NCBI GenBank assembly: GCA_019242065.1
Contig: JAFAWJ010000668.1
Coordinates: 1 to 9,728 of the forward strand
DNA: 9,728 bases
Source: Chloroflexota bacterium
GTDB lineage: Bacteria; Chloroflexota; UBA6077; CF-72
Reading direction: 5' to 3'
The notes beneath the pieces were generated by a model, which worked only from the letters and a program-made list of their open reading frames with translations, was not told the origin of the DNA and searched no databases. The position numbers were made by a program, and so were the translations under genes. Each line of letters begins with the position of its first letter. The stretch's first letter is position 1. Below, piece by piece: positions 5,437-9,728 of the stretch.

Positions 5437-7566
5437 ATGACTCAGCCGATTGCCCGCGACTGGGCAGAGCTGCACCATACGCTCCTGAGTCGGCGCGACG
5501 CCATCGTCGATGACTGGAAGGCTGCCCTCGCGCCGACCGGCTACGCGGCGCTGAGCGCCGCCGCCCTGCGCCAGACGCTGGCCTCTCTGACGGAGCGCGT
5601 CCTGGATGCGCTCGCCAGCGAGCCGTTCGTGCCGTCCCGAGCTCAGTCAGTCGGCATCCAGCTCGTCCAGATCGGCTACGCCCGACCGCTCGCCCTGAGC
5701 CGCACCCTGGAAGTGTTGGGCCGTCTGCTGGTCGCCGACCTGCCAGAGTCTGACCTGGTGCCCCTCCTGCCGCGCCTGGCGGCCGTCCTGGCCGAGGTCA
5801 GTGGCGGCTTCGCCCACCAGATCGCCGAGCGCATTCTGGCCGAACAGGAGACAATTCGTCAGGCACTCCTCACCCAGCGCGACCAGGCGGAGCAAGCCTT
5901 GCGCGACAGCGAGGCCCGCTTTCGAGCGATCTTCGAGGGCGCGCCATTCGGAATCGCGGTTGCCGACATGCAGGGCCGCATTCTGGCCGCGAACCGGGCG
6001 CTGCAGGCGATCCTTGGCATGGGCGAAGACGAGATGCGCGGACGCGTGATCCTGGCCGAGTATGCCCACCCTGCGGATGCCGAAGCCGGTTTTCACCAGT
6101 TCATGGAGCTCGCCGAGGGTCGCTCCGAGCGCTACGAGACGGAACAGCGCTTCTTCGCGAAAGACGGGCGTCTCATCTGGGCCCAGCTGGCAATGGCCCT
6201 GGTTCGCGACGCGGATGGCCAACCCCAGTTTGCGATCGGCATGGGCCACGACATTACCGAGCGCAAACAGGCCGAAGCGGAGCGTATCCAGCTCCTGCGC
6301 GAGCAAGCCGCGCGAGCCGAGGCGGAGGCCGCCCAGGCGCGCATGAGCTTTCTGGCTGAAGCCAGCGCTCAGCTGACGTCCTCGCTGGACTACGAGACCA
6401 CCCTGGAAAAGGTCGCCCAATCGGTCGTGCCGCGTCTGGCGGACTGGTGCATCCTGAACCTGGTTGGCGACGTCGGCACCCTGCGCACGGTGGCCAGCGG
6501 CGCGGCTGGTCCGCGGCGCCAGCTCCTGGAGGCTGAAGTACGGGCGTCCAACCCGGTCATGGAAGTCCTGCGGGCGGGTAAGTCGCGACTGATCCCGCAG
6601 ATCGACGATGCGCTGCTGCAGTCGATCAGCCGCGATGAAGCGCATTTGCGGCTGTGGCGCGAGCTCGCGCCGTGCTCCGCCATCGTCGTACCCCTACCGG
6701 GTCAGCGCGGCCTGCTGGGGACCCTGGCGCTGGTCACCACCGCGGAATCGGGCCGACATTACGGTGTGGCAGACCTGACGCTGGCCGAAGACCTTGCTCG
6801 TCGCGCGGCCCTGGCTGTCGAAAATGCGCAGTTATATGCGCAGGCCCAGGCGGCGATTCATACCGCAGAGGACGCGGTTCGCGCCCGTGAGGATTTCCTA
6901 TCGGTGGCGGCCCACGAGCTGAAAACGCCGGTGACCAGTTTGCGCGGCTTTGCGCAGCTGACGCTGCGTGCGCTGGACCAGGGCGGTGAGCTGGACCGTA
7001 CCCGCTTGCGCCACGCGCTGACGGTGGTCAACCAGCAGTCCGACAAGCTCCGCCGGCTGGTGGCGCAATTGCTGGATATTTCTCGCATCCAGTCCGGTCG
7101 TCTCGCGCTGGAGCTGCGGGTGGTGGACGTGGACGCGTTAGTGGCGGAGATCGTCACCGCCATGCAAAACCAGACGCAGCAGCATACGCTGACGGTGGTC
7201 GGCGGCAATTTGCCGTGGATGAACATCGACGCGCTGCGCGTGGAGCAGGTGCTGACCAACCTGTTGGACAATGCGATCAAATACAGTCCCCAGGGCGGAC
7301 CGATTGAAATCGAGCTGTCGATGCCAGTTGCCGACCGTGTGGAGATCGCGGTTCGCGATCACGGTCCTGGCATTCCGGCCGACCACCGCGAGCATATTTT
7401 CGAGCGCTTTTATCAGGCGGGGGAGGGCCAATCGAACGCGGCAGGCATGGGGCTGGGCCTGTACATCAGCCGCGAGATCGTCGAGCTGCACGGTGGCACC
7501 ATCCGCGCCGAATTCCCCGAAGCCGGCGGCGCGCGCTTCGTCATCGCGCTTCCCGTGTCCAGTTGA
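5437..7566 (+). CDS. Soluble hybrid-sensor histidine kinase: RsbRD-like N-domain, PAS, GAF, HisKA, HATPase
   Basis: A 709-residue sensor kinase with no predicted membrane helix, so probably a cytosolic sensor. Order: an all-helical N-terminal domain (about 1-135, RsbRD/RsbR-N-like by pattern); a short coiled linker; PAS (about 157-280, starting DSEARFRAIFEGAPFGIAV and ending GHDITERKQAE); an Ala/Glu-rich coiled coil (280-308); GAF (about 313-465); a dimerisation/phosphoacceptor helix with H493 in AAHELKTP; then the ATPase domain with N-box N608-N612 (NLLDNAIKYS), G1 D641-G645 (DHGPGIP), F-box IFERFYQ and G2 G670-G674 (GMGLGL). All catalytic boxes are intact. It transfers phosphate to a receiver; the divergent single-domain regulator at 4943-5320 is the best candidate. 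PAS and GAF suggest a small ligand, redox or light signal, but no chromophore Cys or haem residue can be assigned. The last 26 bp overlap the convergent gene at 7541. Confidence 0.95.
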   Translation: MTQPIARDWAELHHTLLSRRDAIVDDWKAALAPTGYAALSAAALRQTLASLTERVLDALASEPFVPSRAQSVGIQLVQIGYARPLALSRTLEVLGRLLVADLPESDLVPLLPRLAAVLAEVSGGFAHQIAERILAEQETIRQALLTQRDQAEQALRDSEARFRAIFEGAPFGIAVADMQGRILAANRALQAILGMGEDEMRGRVILAEYAHPADAEAGFHQFMELAEGRSERYETEQRFFAKDGRLIWAQLAMALVRDADGQPQFAIGMGHDITERKQAEAERIQLLREQAARAEAEAAQARMSFLAEASAQLTSSLDYETTLEKVAQSVVPRLADWCILNLVGDVGTLRTVASGAAGPRRQLLEAEVRASNPVMEVLRAGKSRLIPQIDDALLQSISRDEAHLRLWRELAPCSAIVVPLPGQRGLLGTLALVTTAESGRHYGVADLTLAEDLARRAALAVENAQLYAQAQAAIHTAEDAVRAREDFLSVAAHELKTPVTSLRGFAQLTLRALDQGGELDRTRLRHALTVVNQQSDKLRRLVAQLLDISRIQSGRLALELRVVDVDALVAEIVTAMQNQTQQHTLTVVGGNLPWMNIDALRVEQVLTNLLDNAIKYSPQGGPIEIELSMPVADRVEIAVRDHGPGIPADHREHIFERFYQAGEGQSNAAGMGLGLYISREIVELHGGTIRAEFPEAGGARFVIALPVSS

Positions 7567-7864
7567 GATCGGTCAAGTTCTCCGTAATCAAAACGGGAGG
7601 AAACACCTCGAGCCCCGTCCGCTCGTACCACCGTCGCATGCCCTCGGGATCCGTCAGCAGCGCCTCCGCACCCTCGCGTGTGCGAAACTCCGCCACCAGC
7701 ATCACCTCCTGTGGATCGTCCACCGAACGATACACCCAGCGCCGCACCATCCCATACTGGTCGCGCCGCCCACGCGCCGCCGCGTCGTCGGCGTTGAGCA
7801 CCGCCATCGAATCCGCCCAGCGCTGCACGTCCGCGACACGATACGTCCAGAACATCGTCACCAT
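7541..7864 (-). CDS. Small dimeric alpha/beta-barrel protein (antibiotic biosynthesis monooxygenase-like)
   Basis: 107 residues, ferredoxin-like fold of the dimeric alpha/beta-barrel type. A first strand VTMFWTYRVAD is followed by a helix with RWADSMAVL, a second strand RRWVYRSVDDPQEVMLVAEF with the charged DDPxEV turn typical of ABM/cyclase-like proteins, a helix REGAEALLTDPEGMRRWYERTG and a final strand. It contains no histidine, so an IsdG-type haem oxygenase, which needs a His ligand, is unlikely despite the bacterioferritin neighbour. Members are often cofactor-free oxygenases, dechlorinases or plain stress proteins; the function here is unknown. ATG 7864 lies 9 bp after the bacterioferritin stop on the same strand, so it is probably the last gene of that operon. 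A second in-frame ATG at 7855 is possible. Its 3' end overlaps the kinase 3' end by 26 bp. Confidence 0.77.
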   Translation of the reverse strand: MVTMFWTYRVADVQRWADSMAVLNADDAAARGRRDQYGMVRRWVYRSVDDPQEVMLVAEFRTREGAEALLTDPEGMRRWYERTGLEVFPPVLITENLTDLNWTREAR

Positions 7865-7873
7865 CAGGGTACG

Positions 7874-8344
7874 CTACTCGCGGACCTGTTGAGTCAGGTA
7901 GTTCGCTTCGCCAAGCTGCTTGACCAGCGTCAGTTGCGATTCGATCCAGCTGATGTGCTCCTGCTCATCTAGCAGCCCGGGAGCCAGAAATTCGCGCGTG
8001 GCCGTGTCGCCCTCCTCGACGCACGCCGCCATCAAGCCGCTGATCTGCGTCACTGCTTCGTTTTCGAGCTCCAGCGCAAGCTGAAGTTGCTCGGGGACGG
8101 TTTCGCCGACCATGAAGGCATCGAAGCGTTGCAGGTTGGGCAGCCCTTCGAAGTAGAGCACGCGGTCGACGAGCGCCTCGGCGTCTTTCATCTCGGCGAA
8201 CGACTGCTCGCGGAGACGCCTGGCCATGCGCTCGTAGCCCCAGTTCTCGCACATCTTGGCGTGCAGAAAGTACTGGTTGATGGCTCGTAGCTCGAGTGAC
8301 AGCAGCTGATTGAGCAGGTCAATGATTCGCGGGTTCCCTTGCAT
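7874..8344 (-). CDS. bfr: Bacterioferritin, with Asp replacing ferroxidase His54
   Basis: Iron-storage protein of 156 residues. The family forms a 24-subunit cytosolic shell with haem between subunit pairs and a di-iron centre in each subunit. It aligns without gaps to E. coli Bfr through the iron-site region. Seen: E18 and Y25 (LSLELRAINQY), E51-M52, E94, E127 and H130 (DEQEHISW), plus EGLPNL at 66-71. M52 is the haem ligand position, so haem binding is probably kept. The ferroxidase residue His54 is Asp54 (AEMKDAE), and the inner-surface iron residues known in E. coli, H46 and D50, are E46 and A50. The gene is therefore a bacterioferritin with a changed iron centre. ATG 8344 is preceded by AAGGAG four bases upstream. 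Its start lies inside the 3' end of the Bfd-like gene (26-bp overlap), and the ABM-like gene follows 9 bp later. Confidence 0.95.
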   Translation of the reverse strand: MQGNPRIIDLLNQLLSLELRAINQYFLHAKMCENWGYERMARRLREQSFAEMKDAEALVDRVLYFEGLPNLQRFDAFMVGETVPEQLQLALELENEAVTQISGLMAACVEEGDTATREFLAPGLLDEQEHISWIESQLTLVKQLGEANYLTQQVRE

Positions 8345-8510
8345 GGGTCTCCTTCAGTGCATCGAGAATGCGTTCTATGTTGCGCCGACACTTACCGCAA
8401 TCGGTGCCAGCCGAATTACACTCGGCCACTTGCTCGAGGGTGCGTGCTCCCGAGTCGACGGCTGATTCGATCTGAGTGCGAGTAACGAGATGGCAAATAC
8501 AGATGAACAC
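8319..8510 (-). CDS. bfd: Bacterioferritin-associated [2Fe-2S] ferredoxin, Bfd-like
   Basis: About 63 residues from GTG 8510 (reading MFICICHLVT). It has the BFD-type cluster pattern C4-x-C6-x31-C38-x2-C41, the spacing of Bfd and of BFD-like [2Fe-2S] domains. In characterised species Bfd docks on bacterioferritin and passes electrons to reduce and release stored iron. The gene sits directly before bfr and overlaps it by 26 bp, which supports that role. Start choice: Bfd proteins begin only a few residues before the first Cys, which favours GTG 8510. A longer form from GTG 8546 would add 12 residues with no family support. No strong Shine-Dalgarno precedes GTG 8510, and I could not place a promoter or a Fur-box-like palindrome upstream, so iron regulation is not shown by the sequence. 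Confidence 0.9.
   Translation of the reverse strand: MFICICHLVTRTQIESAVDSGARTLEQVAECNSAGTDCGKCRRNIERILDALKETHAREPANH
8349..8354 (-). promoter_or_regulatory. Shine-Dalgarno of bfr inside the bfd coding sequence
   Basis: AAGGAG on the minus strand lies four bases before the bfr ATG and within the 3' part of bfd. Bacterioferritin can thus be initiated on its own and at a higher rate than the ferredoxin, which has no comparable site. Confidence 0.65.
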
Positions 8511-8591
8511 GCCCGGGTACTGCTCAGAGTCTACGCCCGCGAGCACGCGTGCGATATCGTCGGACAGGGCCGCTCAGCGTCGTCAGTAGCT

Positions 8592-8620
8592 GTGACCTGG
8601 GCTGGAAGACGGCGTACTGT
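8592..8620 (+). promoter_or_regulatory. Weak candidate sigma70-type promoter for the ThuA-like gene
   Basis: GTGACC (8592-8597, 4 of 6 to the -35 consensus), a 17-bp spacer, then TACTGT (8615-8620, 3 of 6 to the -10). It would start transcription near 8627, about 40 bases before the GTG at 8667. Spacing is ideal but the boxes are poor, so this is tentative. Confidence 0.3.
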
Positions 8621-8666
8621 ACAGGTGAAGTCGTTGGGAAGGTCGCGAACGTTGGAGAAGTTGCGT

Positions 8667-9413
8667 GTGTCGCGAGCGGTACTCATCGCCGTGCTGGTGC
8701 TCCTGGCCATCAATGGCGCGCCCGCGGCGGCCCAGGCGCAACACCCCGCGCGCATTCTCGTGTTCAGCGAGACGGCCGGGTTTCGCCACGATTCGATCCC
8801 CGCCGGCATCGACGCCCTGCAGACCCTCGGCGCCCAGCATGGCTTCGACGTCGACGCCACCGAAGACCCCCAGGTCTTCTCGGATGCCACGCTCGCCGCG
8901 TATCAGGCCGTCGTCTTCCTCTCGACCACGGGCAATATCCTGGATGACGGTCAGCGGACGGCGTTCCAACGGTTCATCGAAGCTGGCAACGGCTTTGTGG
9001 GGGTCCACTCGGCCACCGATACCGGCTACGACTGGCCGTGGTACGGCGGACTGGTGGGAGCCTACTTCGCCGACCATCCCGACATCCAGCCGGCCGTGCT
9101 GCGCGTCGAAGACGCCACCCATCCGTCCACGACCGGCCTGCCCTCAGCGTGGCTGCGCACTGACGAGTGGTACGACTTTCAGACGAACCCCCGCGACGTC
9201 CCGGGCATCCACGTGCTGGTGACGCTGGACGAGTCCACCTACAGCGGCGGTCACATGGGCGCTGACCACCCGTGGAGCTGGTACCACGCCTACGACGGCG
9301 GTCGCGCCTGGTACACCGCCGGCGGTCACACCATCGACAGCTACTCCGAAGACCTGTTCCTCCATCACCTCCTGGGTGGCATCCAGTACGCCGCGGGCGT
9401 GAACCCCGCATAA
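8667..9413 (+). CDS. Secreted ThuA-like domain protein
   Basis: About 248 residues from GTG 8667. Residues 1-24 form a signal peptide (MSRAVLIAVLVLLAINGAPA, then an AQA-type cleavage site), so the protein is exported. The rest is one ThuA-like domain, a class I glutamine amidotransferase-like fold: LVFSETAGFRHDSIPAG (31-47), NGFVGVHSATDTGYDWPWY with H114, DEWYDFQTNP, and the C-terminal block HPWSWYHAYDGGR...GGHTIDSYSEDLFLHHLLGGIQ. The family is named for a trehalose-utilisation locus and is common in secreted carbohydrate-related proteins; the exact reaction is not established, so I give none. Start choice: GGAGAAG (8654-8660) sits at normal distance before GTG 8667. TTG 8652 with GGGAAGG upstream would add five residues and is the main alternative. 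Any longer start would run over the divergent bfd gene. A hairpin follows the stop. Confidence 0.88.
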   Translation: MSRAVLIAVLVLLAINGAPAAAQAQHPARILVFSETAGFRHDSIPAGIDALQTLGAQHGFDVDATEDPQVFSDATLAAYQAVVFLSTTGNILDDGQRTAFQRFIEAGNGFVGVHSATDTGYDWPWYGGLVGAYFADHPDIQPAVLRVEDATHPSTTGLPSAWLRTDEWYDFQTNPRDVPGIHVLVTLDESTYSGGHMGADHPWSWYHAYDGGRAWYTAGGHTIDSYSEDLFLHHLLGGIQYAAGVNPA

Positions 9414-9416
9414 CCC

Positions 9417-9441
9417 TTCCCGCGGGGGTCCCCTCCGGGAA
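9417..9441 (+). terminator. Hairpin directly after the ThuA-like gene, possible terminator
   Basis: TTCCCG (9417-9422) and CGGGAA (9436-9441) form a perfect 6-bp stem around a 13-nt loop, starting three bases after the stop codon. It is not followed by a T-run, so it may instead protect the 3' end. Its second half is also the start of the tandem repeat array. Confidence 0.35.
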
Positions 9442-9728
9442 TTGGTTCTCGGGCCCGCTGCGGCGCCACACCGACTTAGTGGTGTCAGTCGGGGTGAGCT
9501 TGCCTTCCCCGACGGGTCCCCTCCGAAGGAACAGATTCTCGAGCCCCACCACTGCGCCAGGCGGACCTGGTGGTGTCACTCGCGGTCAAGCTCGCTCTTC
9601 CTCGAGGAGTCCCCGCTGGGGAACATGGTTCTCGGCACACTACGTCGCCACGCGGACCTGGCGCACTCCTCGCGGTGAGCTCGCCCCACCCAGAAGGGGT
9701 CCCCTCTGGGGAACGTGGCTTGGCCCCC
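9424..9728. repeat. Degenerate tandem repeat array, about 90-bp units, running off the window edge
   Basis: Non-coding 3' region after the ThuA-like gene with no convincing ORF. The anchor GGTCCCC (or variant GAGTCCCC) recurs with its T at 9429, 9517, 9610 and 9700, giving spacings of 88, 93 and 90 bp, so there are three full units and one cut by the edge. After the anchor each unit has TTCTCGG/TTCTCGA about 15 bases on, then a GCGCCA/GTCGCCA block, then a GACCTGG- or GACTTAG-type block, then CGCGGT or CGGGGT with GAGCTYGC. The anchors can fold: TCCCC-TCT-GGGGA in the last unit (from 9700), TCCCC-GCT-GGGGA in the third (from 9610). A second inverted repeat per unit changes sequence but keeps pairing: ACACC/GGTGT, CCAGG/CCTGG, CGCCA/TGGCG. 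Function unknown: minisatellite, structured RNA or boundary DNA. Confidence 0.7.

Noticed and set aside
5647..6645. Minus-strand open frame of 332 codons inside the kinase
   Set aside because: It is antisense to the PAS-GAF part of a complete kinase, and its composition is typical of high-GC shadow frames.
7541..7864. IsdG-type haem-degrading monooxygenase next to bacterioferritin
   Set aside because: The protein contains no histidine, while the characterised enzymes of that type need a His haem ligand.
8490..8666. Upstream extension of the ThuA-like frame to ATG 8490
   Set aside because: It would bury the signal peptide in the middle of the protein and run antisense over the Bfd start. GTG 8667 or TTG 8652 fits export much better.
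9442..9678. 78-codon plus-strand frame within the repeat array, and an overlapping minus-strand frame
   Set aside because: Unit spacing of 88, 93 and 90 bp does not keep one reading frame, the translation has no repeated peptide, and there is no ribosome site.
9414..9728. CRISPR array or tRNA cluster as explanation of the 3' repeats
   Set aside because: There are no short identical repeats with unique spacers. The TTCTCGG element only loosely resembles a T-loop, and no cloverleaf can be drawn.

Overview
This is a high-GC bacterial chromosomal window packed with short operons on both strands. It contains no rRNA, tRNA, CRISPR array or recognisable transposase. The protein families point to a free-living soil or environmental bacterium, and my tentative guess is Chloroflexota: RsbRD-like/PAS/GAF kinase, EDW-type thioredoxin-like protein, bicupin, Gal80-like oxidoreductase, ThuA. 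That assignment is inference from family style, not from a marker gene.

Layout. (1) Positions 2-2358, plus strand: the 3' part of a DHA2-type MFS exporter, followed almost without a gap by a Gfo/Idh/MocA oxidoreductase of the Gal80-like branch. (2) Positions 2373-3161, minus strand: a two-domain cupin. It converges on the oxidoreductase, and a GC hairpin sits at the junction. (3) Positions 3212-3919, plus strand: a thioredoxin-fold protein divergent from the cupin. The two genes share a short intergenic region with a 7-bp-arm inverted repeat (GGTTGAC-N15-GTCAACC). The thioredoxin-like gene seems to start at ATT behind a strong ribosome binding site, and it lacks the usual nucleophilic cysteine. 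(4) Positions 3927-5320, minus strand: a stand-alone response-regulator receiver domain, then an alpha/beta hydrolase with a cysteine in the nucleophile position, then a 71-residue protein with a C-terminal CxxCHxxxCW box whose start overlaps the hydrolase stop (ATGA). (5) Positions 5437-7566, plus strand: a 709-residue PAS-GAF histidine kinase divergent from the receiver protein. Its leader can pair with its own ribosome-binding region. (6) Positions 7541-8510, minus strand: a compact iron-storage operon of bacterioferritin-associated ferredoxin, bacterioferritin and a small dimeric alpha/beta-barrel protein. The bacterioferritin keeps the haem-ligand Met52 and five ferroxidase residues but has Asp in place of His54. 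(7) Positions 8667-9413, plus strand: a secreted ThuA-like protein. (8) From 9414 to the window end: non-coding DNA made of a degenerate tandem repeat of about 90 bp that runs off the edge.

How they may work together. The receiver protein and the kinase are the obvious signalling pair. The ferredoxin and bacterioferritin form the known iron release/storage pair. The exporter and oxidoreductase probably share a transcript. The remaining neighbours look like independent small units. I see no single large new system. The most unusual points are residue substitutions at catalytic positions in three adjacent enzyme-like proteins, the Asp54 bacterioferritin, the small cysteine-box protein and the 3' repeat array.
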